Positions 18,405 through 25,234 of a DNA stretch of 64,000 nucleotides are shown here, piece after piece. Under the pieces are notes generated by a model that saw only the letters and a program-made list of their open reading frames with translations, made no database searches and was not told the origin of the DNA. The stretch comes from Bradyrhizobium retamae (GTDB lineage: Bacteria; Pseudomonadota; Alphaproteobacteria; Rhizobiales; Xanthobacteraceae): contig NZ_LLYA01000159.1 of NCBI RefSeq assembly GCF_001440415.1, positions 248,001-312,000 on the forward strand. The letters are read 5' to 3'. A program made the translations under genes and the position numbers. Each line of letters begins with the position of its first letter. Positions within the stretch are counted from its first letter, which is position 1.

Positions 18405-19097
18405 ATGTACACGCTCTTTCATCATCCGTTCTGTCCGCATTCGCGCTTCATTCGCCTGGTGCTGGGCGAAAACGGCCTCGACCTGCGGCTGGTGGAAGAG
18501 CGAGCCTGGGAACGGCGTGAAGGGTTTCTCGCGCTCAATCCCGCGTGCACCACGCCGGTGTTGATGGCTGACGGCTTTCCGCCGATTCCCGGCGCTGGCG
18601 TCATCGCCGAATATCTCGACGAGACGCACGGCCTGGAGGCCGGCGAGCGGCGGCTGTTGCCGGCGTCGATGGCGGAACGCGTCGAGGTGCGCCGGCTGAT
18701 GGCGTGGTTCAACGAAAAATTCTTCGAGGAGGCATCGAACCCGCTGGTAACCGAGCGCATCTATAAGCGTTTCATGAGCGAGGAAAACGGCGGCGGCGCG
18801 CCGGCGGCCGACGTGATCCGCGCGGCCAAGGTCAATGTGCGCTATCATCTGGCCTATATCGGCTGGCTGGCGCAGACGCGGAATTTCCTCGCCGGCGACC
18901 GGCTGAGCTACGCGGATCTCGCCGCCGCGGCGCACCTTTCGGCGATCGATTATCTGGGCGATGTGCCATGGAGCGAGGACGAAGCGGCAAAGGCGTGGTA
19001 CGCGCGGGTGAAATCCCGCCCGTCGTTCCGCCCGCTCTTGAGCGAGTGGCTGGCGGGCGTACCGGCGTCACGCACCTACGTGGACCTCGACTTCTGA
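18405..19097 (+). CDS. Glutathione S-transferase family protein
   Basis: This 230-residue protein has an N-terminal thioredoxin-like domain (YTLFHHPFCPHSRFIRLVLGENGL) with the CPHS active-site region and the cis-proline segment TTPVLMADG. An all-helical C-terminal domain (about residues 90-225) has the N-capping motif (FLAGDRLSYADLAAAAHLS). The substrate is unknown. The ATG at 18405 follows AAGGA by 5 bases. A TTG 15 bases upstream is possible. Its stop overlaps the start region of queG. Confidence 0.88.
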   Translation: MYTLFHHPFCPHSRFIRLVLGENGLDLRLVEERAWERREGFLALNPACTTPVLMADGFPPIPGAGVIAEYLDETHGLEAGERRLLPASMAERVEVRRLMAWFNEKFFEEASNPLVTERIYKRFMSEENGGGAPAADVIRAAKVNVRYHLAYIGWLAQTRNFLAGDRLSYADLAAAAHLSAIDYLGDVPWSEDEAAKAWYARVKSRPSFRPLLSEWLAGVPASRTYVDLDF

Positions 19098-20233
19098 ACA
19101 AGGCCGTCAAGCTCTCCGCCAGCGATCTAAAGTCCGCGCTCGTGCGCGAAGCCGCGACGCTCGGTTTCGATTGCATCGGCGTCACCGATCCCGGCGCGCT
19201 CGGCAATGCCGGAAAATACTTCCGCGAGTTCCTCGATGCCGGCGCGCATGGTGACATGGACTGGCTCGCCACTCAGCCCGAGCGGCGGATGGATCCGCGC
19301 GTGCTGTGGCCGGGCGTGCGGTCGATCATCATGCTCGGCGTCAATTACGGACCCGATGAAAATCCGCTTGCGCTTCTCGAAAGGCGCACACGCGGCGCAA
19401 TCTCCGCCTATGCCCAGGGCGACGACTATCACGACGTGATCAAGAAGCGCCTGAAGACACTGGCGCGGTGGCTGGTCGCGGCATCGGGCGAGGAAGTGAA
19501 AGTGTTCATCGATACCGCAGCGGTGATGGAAAAGCCGCTGGCGCAGGCGGCAGGGCTAGGCTGGCAAGGCAAGCACACCAATCTGGTCTCGCGCGAGTTC
19601 GGCTCATGGCTGTTTCTCGGCGCGATCTTCACCGCCGCCGAGCTGCCGCGCGACACCGCCGACACCGACCATTGCGGAACCTGCAACGCCTGCCAGGAGA
19701 TCTGCCCGACTGCTGCGTTCCCCGCACCTTACAAGCTCGATGCGCGACGCTGCATTTCCTACCTGACGATCGAGAACAAGGGCCCGATCCCGCGTGAATT
19801 CCGCAAAAGCATCAGCAACCGCATCTATGGCTGCGACGATTGCCTCGCCGTGTGCCCGTGGAACAAATTCGCGCAAAAAGGCCGAGAAACCAAACTTGCC
19901 GCGCGCGCGGAATTGCGCGCGCCTTCGCTGGGAGAGTTGGCGCGGCTTGACGACGCCGCATTTCGCGCTCTGTTTTCGAAATCGCCGGTCAAGCGCATCG
20001 GCCGTGACCGATTTGTCCGCAACGTGCTGATCGCGCTCGGCAATGCAGGGGATGCGGCGCTGGCGATTGAAGCGGAGCGATTGCTTGGCGATGCAAGCCC
20101 GCTCGTGCGTGGCGCGGCGGTCTGGGCGCTGTCGCAATTGATGGAGCGGGAGAGATTCGACGCGCTGGCTGTGAGGGCTTCGAAGAGTGAAGCCGATGAA
20201 AGCGTTCGGCAGGAATGGCTGCAAGCTTCCTAG
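19094..20233 (+). CDS. queG: Epoxyqueuosine reductase QueG
   Basis: This 379-residue cobalamin- and Fe-S-dependent enzyme reduces epoxyqueuosine to queuosine in tRNA, the last step of the pathway. The catalytic Asp lies in VFIDTAAVMEKPLA. Two 4Fe-4S clusters are encoded by CGTCNACQEICP and CDDCLAVCPWN. A HEAT-like C-terminus follows (about residues 310-375). The start is uncertain: no ATG is near the point where similarity begins. CTG at 19094 overlaps the GST stop. GTG at 19046 and GTG at 19142 are the alternatives. Confidence 0.92.
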   Translation: MNKAVKLSASDLKSALVREAATLGFDCIGVTDPGALGNAGKYFREFLDAGAHGDMDWLATQPERRMDPRVLWPGVRSIIMLGVNYGPDENPLALLERRTRGAISAYAQGDDYHDVIKKRLKTLARWLVAASGEEVKVFIDTAAVMEKPLAQAAGLGWQGKHTNLVSREFGSWLFLGAIFTAAELPRDTADTDHCGTCNACQEICPTAAFPAPYKLDARRCISYLTIENKGPIPREFRKSISNRIYGCDDCLAVCPWNKFAQKGRETKLAARAELRAPSLGELARLDDAAFRALFSKSPVKRIGRDRFVRNVLIALGNAGDAALAIEAERLLGDASPLVRGAAVWALSQLMERERFDALAVRASKSEADESVRQEWLQAS

Positions 20234-20254
20234 CCTGCGCCACAGTGCGCGTCG

Positions 20255-20757
20255 TCACTCCGCCAAATGCCGCCTCATCTCCGGCCGTGCCTTCAGAGCC
20301 GCGCCCTGCCTGGCAACGATCTTGGCGATCCGCTCGGGCGCAAATTTGAGATCGACGAACGCCGGGGCGGTGTTGGCGACCTCGTGGTACTCAGCGATTC
20401 TGCCGTCGCGCAGCCGCATGATCGCGACGCCCTCGAACATCGCCCGCGCGCCTTTCGCCTCCGGTAGCGTCGAGCGATAGCTGAAGGTATAGCGCGCATA
20501 GGCGTGTGGCCGTCAGTGACGGGATCATGCATGTCCCAGCGAAAATCGGTCGCGGTGCGATAGAACCAGTCGTCGATCAAGTCAGCGATTTTGGCCCGGC
20601 CTTCAAACGCGCCATAGAACACGTCGTGATAGACGCCGTCCTCCGTAAACAGTTCCGCGAACGCCTTGCCATTTCGCTGCTCGACGGCATCGCAGAAGGC
20701 GCGGAGCATGGGGATGTGTTCATGGCGTTGTCTCCCAGGATCGTCATACCCCGTCAT
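20255..20757 (-). pseudogene. NTF2-like (SnoaL-type) protein, frameshifted
   Basis: The N-terminal half (MLRAFCDAVEQRNGKAFAELF, then VFYGAFEGRAKIADLIDDWFY) and the C-terminal half (MFEGVAIMRLRDGRIAEYHE, then APAFVDLKFAPERIAKI) of one NTF2-like fold lie in two minus-strand frames. They join near 20,500 (DGHTP / YARYTFSYRS). A single missing base there restores one frame of about 150 residues. It is either a true recent pseudogene or a base-call error. NTF2-like proteins of this kind are small isomerases or of unknown role. The start codon is uncertain (20757 or 20709). Confidence 0.65.
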
Positions 20758-20815
20758 CGGGCGCGCGTCGCGCGACCCGGTGGCGGATGATGACACTGAA
20801 CCAAGTGGGCAGAGA

Positions 20816-21622
20816 TCACCCCATCTCCTCCACCGCAGCGATGATCCGCGCGATGTCTTGCGGGCGGGACAGACGGTGGTCGCCGTCCTGGATCATGGTC
20901 AACACCACGTCCTCGGCCGGCAACCGGTGCGCCAGCGCGAAAGCGTGCTGCCAGGGCACGTCGGGATCCTGCGCACCCTGCAGGATGCGGACCGGGCACC
21001 CGACTTCAATGGCGCTGCCGAGCAGGAGATGGTTGCGGCCCTCCTCGATCAGTGCGCGCGTGATCTGATAGGGTGCGCCGTCGCCATACTCCGAAGGCCG
21101 CATCCACACGCCCTCGGTCCTAATCTCCTCGCGGACCTCGTCGGAAAAACTGTTCCACATCAATTGCTCGGTGAAATCAGGCGCCGGCGCGATTAGCACC
21201 AGCCCGGCGAGGTTCGCCTGCGTCGCCTCACGCTCGGCGATGGCGCGCGCTAGCAAGAGCGCCAGCCAGCCGCCCATCGATGAGCCGATCACGACCTGCG
21301 GGCCCCGGCAGAATTGCTCGAATACGGCAACGCTCTCTTCCAGCCAGCGTCCGATGGTGCCATCGATGAAAGCGCCGCCCGATTCGCCATGGCCGGAATA
21401 ATCGAATCTAATACAGGTCCGGCCGTGTTCCGCAGCCCACGCGTCCAGCGCGAGCGCCTTGGTCCCCCGCATGTCGGAATTGAAGCCACCGAGCCAGAAT
21501 AGTCCGGGGTCGCCGCCGGCGCGGGCGCGCACCGCGATCCGGCGGCGGGCGACACCCTCTCCCACCTCGACAAAGGTCGGTTCCTGGTCGATTGGCGCTG
21601 AATTTGTCGCTGAATCAGTCAT
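20816..21622 (-). CDS. Alpha/beta hydrolase
   Basis: This 268-residue soluble hydrolase has nucleophile Ser115 in the elbow GSSMG, an oxyanion region around LGGFNSDM, the motif FDYSGHGES, and a likely Asp/His pair in GAQDPDVPW and DGDHRL. It resembles the ABHD10-like / acyl-protein thioesterase group by the N-terminal FWLGGFNSDMRGTKA. The substrate is unknown. ATG 21622 is preferred over an in-frame codon 54 bases upstream. It is divergent from infC. Confidence 0.85.
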   Translation of the reverse strand: MTDSATNSAPIDQEPTFVEVGEGVARRRIAVRARAGGDPGLFWLGGFNSDMRGTKALALDAWAAEHGRTCIRFDYSGHGESGGAFIDGTIGRWLEESVAVFEQFCRGPQVVIGSSMGGWLALLLARAIAEREATQANLAGLVLIAPAPDFTEQLMWNSFSDEVREEIRTEGVWMRPSEYGDGAPYQITRALIEEGRNHLLLGSAIEVGCPVRILQGAQDPDVPWQHAFALAHRLPAEDVVLTMIQDGDHRLSRPQDIARIIAAVEEMG

Positions 21623-21846
21623 GGATCTGTCACTCTCGCCTTGCCGCTTTGTCCGCGAGCGCGCTCTATCGGTCAAGCACGAGACCGCCCGGCGCTTGCG
21701 GATCAGGCCGCCGCGCTATATTTGCCGGACGTGACCGAAATGCCTCGCATTTGACGGTTTTCGGGTGCAGACCGCGAGTTCGCTTGCTGTCTTGAGCGTA
21801 TTGCTTCAAACTACGGCCCTTCTTTCACAACTTTGGAGAGTTACCC

Positions 21847-22386
21847 ATTCGCCGTCCCAACAGAGCCCCGCCCGCTGCAACCAAAGACGGGCCGCGCACC
21901 AATGATGATATCCGCAACGCGCAGATCCAGCTGATCGATCAGAACGGCACCAACCACGGAACGGTCGAGACCGTGGTCGCCATCAAGATGGCGCTCGAGG
22001 CGGGCATGGATCTTGTCGAGATTTCGCCGAACAACAATCCTCCCGTCTGTAAGATCATGGACTACGGGAAGTTCAAGTATTCGGCACAGAAGAAAGCCGC
22101 CGAGGCGCGCAAGAAGCAGAAGATCGTCGAGATCAAGGAGATCAAGCTGCGGCCGATGATCGACGATCACGACTACGACGTGAAAATGCGTGCCATGCAG
22201 CGGTTCTTTGAGGAAGGCGACAAGGTCAAGATCACCTTGCGCTACCGTGGCCGCGAAATGGCGCACCAGGAAATCGGCACCAAGCTCCTGGACAAGGTGA
22301 AGGCCGACGTCGCCGAATTCGCCAAGGTCGAGCAGGACGCCAGATTCGAGGGACGCCAGGTCGTGATGGTGCTGGCGCCGCGCTAA
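21847..22386 (+). CDS. infC: Translation initiation factor IF-3, AUU start codon
   Basis: This 179-residue factor binds 30S subunits and rejects non-canonical start codons. The only start giving the whole family N-terminus (RRPNRAPPAATKDGPRTNDDIRNAQ) is ATT at 21847, placed after the ribosome site TTTGGAGAG. The first in-frame ATG or GTG would cut into the N-terminal domain. Both IF3 domains are intact (KIMDYGKFKY linker region, then EIKEIKLRP). In E. coli infC also starts with AUU and is autorepressed because IF3 discriminates against it. The same control is inferred here. rpmI-rplT follow about 800 bases on. Confidence 0.94.
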   Translation: MRRPNRAPPAATKDGPRTNDDIRNAQIQLIDQNGTNHGTVETVVAIKMALEAGMDLVEISPNNNPPVCKIMDYGKFKYSAQKKAAEARKKQKIVEIKEIKLRPMIDDHDYDVKMRAMQRFFEEGDKVKITLRYRGREMAHQEIGTKLLDKVKADVAEFAKVEQDARFEGRQVVMVLAPR

Positions 22387-22407
22387 GTTGAGTTAGTGAA
22401 ATCGAAG

Positions 22408-22439
22408 CGGCCCGTTGGACGATCCGGCGGGCCGTTTTC
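22408..22439 (+). terminator. Rho-independent terminator of infC
   Basis: CGGCCCG...CGGGCCG forms the lower stem and the inner bases extend it to about 12 pairs with a CGA loop, followed directly by TTTTCGTT. Confidence 0.85.
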
Positions 22440-22455
22440 GTTGGTGCCGATTGCA

Positions 22456-22510
22456 TTCCCCGGATGCTGCGCAACGCCGACAGCGCGTTCACGCGCGTCC
22501 GGGACACGAG
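22456..22510. repeat. Dispersed repeat (family B), copy 1
   Basis: TTCCCCGGATGCTGCGCAAC, then CAGCGCGTTCACGCGCGTC and CCGGGACACG. The same phrases recur at 60,141-60,228, and in weaker form at 37,514-37,660. The outer CCCCGGA and TCCGGGA parts pair. Confidence 0.65.
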
Positions 22511-22516
22511 CTAGAT

Positions 22517-22942
22517 CTAGATCCGCGTGGCCTGCCAGGTGCCGCTGCAGCGGTCGCCGGTGATGATGCCGCTCCATGCGCCCGCGCCGCTGATGCCGGC
22601 GAGCCGGCCGCCGCCGCTAGCCTTGGAGGCGCCGACGGAAACCTTGACCGCAACCGCACCGGTACGATTGACCGAACCGGAAACCCGGCCACCGCCGGCC
22701 GACGACACGCGGTTACCGGCAACCGTGAAGGGGACACTGTATCCGGAACTGCAATTGCCCCGCGTCGTCGCGAAAACCACGTTCCAGGTGCCGTCATAGA
22801 CGCCTGCGACCCTTCTGCTGGCTGCATCGGCGCCACCAGGCGTGGCCACGGCGGCAAGCGTGGCGAATACGGGAAGCCAGCGCAGGCAACGCAGGCCGGG
22901 AAACGCGTGACAACAGGCAATCGATCGCTGAAATCGGGTCAT
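22517..22942 (-). CDS. Secreted hypothetical protein
   Basis: This 141-residue protein has an N-terminal signal (hydrophobic LRWLPVFATLAAVA, cleavage near GGADA) and a Gly/Ser/Val-rich mature part. Recurrent elements are YDGTWNVVFATTRGNC, YSVPFTVAGNRV, SGGGRLAGISGAGAWSG and DRCSGTW. The two Cys (in RGNCSSG and DRCSG) may form a disulfide. Repeated G-W-x-V/I patterns suggest a small beta-rich domain. Similar proteins are recalled from Bradyrhizobium, without known function. Confidence 0.7.
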   Translation of the reverse strand: MTRFQRSIACCHAFPGLRCLRWLPVFATLAAVATPGGADAASRRVAGVYDGTWNVVFATTRGNCSSGYSVPFTVAGNRVSSAGGGRVSGSVNRTGAVAVKVSVGASKASGGGRLAGISGAGAWSGIITGDRCSGTWQATRI

Positions 22943-23154
22943 TCTTCCTGCTCCGCACCAAGGTAATTGACGACATCACGGCGTTGGTAACGGCACCGCC
23001 CCCCGCGGTTCATCGTTGCCATTTGGCGTTTCCTCTGCCATAAGCCCCACCTTCATCGCCCGGCTGATCAAGGGCTGCCGTGTCGATGTCCGTGCGGGTT
23101 GCCTCGTTTTTGGGAAAAACCTGAGCACTTTCAACGCTCTAACGAGCATTTTAA

Positions 23155-23191
23155 GCCGCAAAAGCGCCCCTCGGGCGCGTTTTTCTGCGGC
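23155..23191 (+). promoter_or_regulatory. Leader hairpin before rpmI, attenuator-like
   Basis: The core GCGCCC-CTC-GGGCGC is followed by G-TTTTT, the form of an intrinsic terminator. It is flanked by GCCGCAAAA and TTTTT-CT-GCGGC, which extend the pairing. It ends about 2 bases before the rpmI ribosome site. Either partial termination or a ribosomal-protein (L20) feedback site is possible. Confidence 0.6.
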
Positions 23192-23205
23192 CACAGGAGA
23201 GCCAA

Positions 23206-23406
23206 ATGCCCAAGCTGAAGACCAAGTCAGGCGCTAAAAAGCGCTTCAAGGTGACTGCCGCCGGCAAAGTGATGCACGCCCAGCGCGGCAAGCGCCACGG
23301 CATGATCAAGCGGACGAAGAAGCAGATTCGTCAGCTCCGCGGCACCCGCGTGCTGTTCAAGACCGACGGCGACAACGTCAAGAAGTACTTCTTGCCGAAC
23401 GCCTGA
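23206..23406 (+). CDS. rpmI: 50S ribosomal protein L35
   Basis: This 66-residue basic protein of the large subunit has the L35 opening MPKLKTKSGAKKRFKVTAAG and the internal HAQRGKRHGM motif. The ATG follows AGGAGAG. It is the first gene of rpmI-rplT and sits just after the leader hairpin. The usual infC-rpmI-rplT order is interrupted only by the infC terminator and a secreted hypothetical gene on the other strand. Confidence 0.97.
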   Translation: MPKLKTKSGAKKRFKVTAAGKVMHAQRGKRHGMIKRTKKQIRQLRGTRVLFKTDGDNVKKYFLPNA

Positions 23407-23483
23407 TCGCGTTCACGCCACAGCAGCCGAGCCGCGCCCGCGCGGCGATCCCGTCATCTTATTTCTGATCAAGGATACCAGTC

Positions 23484-23843
23484 ATGTCTCGCGTCAAACG
23501 CGGTGTGACCGCTCACGCCAAGCATAAGAAAGTCTACAAGGCCGCCAAGGGCTTTTACGGCCGCCGCAAGAACACCATCCGCGCCGCCAAGGCCGCGGTC
23601 GAGAAGGCCGGGCAATATGCGTTTCGCGACCGCAAGCGCAAGAAGCGCACCTTCCGCGCGCTCTGGATCCAGCGTCTGAACGCGGCTGTGCGTCCGTACG
23701 GCATGACCTACAGCGTCTTTATCAACGGCCTCTCGAAGTCGGGCATCACGGTGGATCGCAAGGTGCTGTCGGATCTCGCCATCAACGAGCCGGCGGCGTT
23801 CCAGGCGATTGCCGAGAAGGCCAAGGCCGCGCTGGCGGCCTAA
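23484..23843 (+). CDS. rplT: 50S ribosomal protein L20
   Basis: This 119-residue protein binds 23S rRNA early in large-subunit assembly. It has the diagnostic segments AKHKKVYKAAKGFYGRRKN and RDRKRKKRTFRALWIQRLNA. In enterobacteria L20 represses its own operon by binding mRNA mimicking 23S rRNA. It lies 77 bases downstream of rpmI. Confidence 0.98.
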   Translation: MSRVKRGVTAHAKHKKVYKAAKGFYGRRKNTIRAAKAAVEKAGQYAFRDRKRKKRTFRALWIQRLNAAVRPYGMTYSVFINGLSKSGITVDRKVLSDLAINEPAAFQAIAEKAKAALAA

Positions 23844-23870
23844 TTCGCAATCGCTGCGGCGTTCTTGCAA

Positions 23871-23998
23871 TTCCGGTGTCATGCTCCGCCTTGTGCGCAA
23901 TTGCGCACTGGGGCGGGGCATCCAGTAACCACCGACCGACATTTTGACTCCGGGGGTTACTGGGATCATCCGCCTTCGCGGATGACGGCGATCCCGTA
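23871..23998. repeat. Dispersed palindromic repeat (family E) between rplT and pheS
   Basis: GGTGTCATGCTCCGCC...ATCCAGTAAC at the left is answered by GGTTACTGGGATCATCCGCC...GGATGACGGCG at the right, with smaller hairpins inside (GTGCGCAATTGCGCAC is a perfect 16-bp palindrome). It may terminate rplT transcription. Confidence 0.65.
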
Positions 23999-24036
23999 TG
24001 GACTGCGAGCGCGCGTTCCCCAAAGGTACCGTCGCC

Positions 24037-25119
24037 ATGTCCGACCTAGCTCAACTCGAATCCCAAATTCTCAGCCAGATCGCCGCCGCCGGCGACGAAG
24101 CCGCGCTTGAAGCCGTGCGTGTCGCGGCTCTCGGCAAGAAGGGCTCGATCTCGGCGCTGCTCGCCACCCTCGGCAAGATGTCGCCGGACGAGCGCAAGAC
24201 GCAAGGCGCCGCGATCAACCTTGCCAAGGACAAGGTTACACAGGCGCTCACGGCACGGCGCGACATCCTGAAATCGGCGGCGCTCGATGCCCGGCTTGCC
24301 TCCGAGACCATCGACGTCACGCTACCGCTGCGGGAAAGCCCGGCCGAACAGGGCCGTATCCATCCGCTGAGCCAGGTCTTCGAGGAGGTCAACACGATCT
24401 TCGCCGACATGGGATTTGCGATCGCCGAAGGTCCTGATATCGAGACCGACGATTACAATTTCACGAAATTGAACTTCCCCGAGGGCCATCCGGCGCGGGA
24501 GATGCATGACACCTTCTTCTTCAATCCGAAGGAAGACGGTTCGCGCATGCTGCTGCGGACCCACACCTCGCCGGTGCAGGTGCGCACAATGTTGTCGCAA
24601 AAGCCGCCGATCCGCGTGGTTTGCCCGGGCCGTACCTATCGCATCGATTCGGACGCGACCCATACGCCGCAATTCCATCAGGTCGAAGGCCTCGTCATCG
24701 ACAGGGGCTCGCATCTCGGCCACCTCAAATGGATTTTGCACGAGTTCTGCAAGGCGTTCTTCGAGGTCGACCATATCAACATGCGGTTCCGCCCGTCGTT
24801 CTTCCCGTTCACCGAGCCCTCGCTCGAGGTCGACATCCAGTGTCGGCGCGACAAGGGCGAGATCCGTTTCGGCGAAGGCGAGGACTGGCTGGAGATTCTT
24901 GGCTGCGGCATGGTGCATCCGAACGTGCTGCGCGCCTGCGGCATCGACCCTGATGTCTATCAGGGCTTTGCCTGGGGCATGGGCATCGACCGCATCGCGA
25001 TGCTGAAATACGGCATGTCCGATCTCCGGCAATTGTTCGAGAACGACGTGCGCTGGCTCTCGCATTACGGCTTCAAGCCGCTCGACGTCCCGACGCTGGC
25101 GGGGGGATTGAGCACGTGA
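24037..25119 (+). CDS. pheS: Phenylalanyl-tRNA synthetase alpha subunit
   Basis: This 360-residue catalytic subunit of the alpha2-beta2 enzyme charges tRNA-Phe. It has an N-terminal coiled coil (residues 1-85) and a class II catalytic core. Motif 2 is visible (RVVCPGRTYRIDSDATHTPQ) and motif 3 (GFAWGMGIDRIAML). The start ATG at 24037 is preferred over one 39 bases upstream that lies in repeat DNA. pheT follows after a 115-base gap containing another repeat. Confidence 0.97.
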   Translation: MSDLAQLESQILSQIAAAGDEAALEAVRVAALGKKGSISALLATLGKMSPDERKTQGAAINLAKDKVTQALTARRDILKSAALDARLASETIDVTLPLRESPAEQGRIHPLSQVFEEVNTIFADMGFAIAEGPDIETDDYNFTKLNFPEGHPAREMHDTFFFNPKEDGSRMLLRTHTSPVQVRTMLSQKPPIRVVCPGRTYRIDSDATHTPQFHQVEGLVIDRGSHLGHLKWILHEFCKAFFEVDHINMRFRPSFFPFTEPSLEVDIQCRRDKGEIRFGEGEDWLEILGCGMVHPNVLRACGIDPDVYQGFAWGMGIDRIAMLKYGMSDLRQLFENDVRWLSHYGFKPLDVPTLAGGLST

Positions 25120-25146
25120 GCCTCGTCGAGACCGCCATTGCGGAGA

Positions 25147-25218
25147 GAGCCTCCACCCTAGCCCTCCCCCGCGTCCGCCTTCGCCGAGGCTTCGGCGGAC
25201 AAGCGCGGGAGAGGGGAC
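25147..25218. repeat. Palindromic repeat (family G) between pheS and pheT
   Basis: CCCTCCCCCGC...GCGCGGGAGAGGG arms enclose a strong CCGCC-TTCGCCGA-rich inner hairpin (CCGCCTTCGCCGAGGCTTCGGCGG region). It is an intercistronic repeat within an operon, so transcription must pass through it to reach pheT unless pheT has its own promoter. Confidence 0.6.
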
Positions 25219-25234
25219 AAGAGAAACCATCGTC

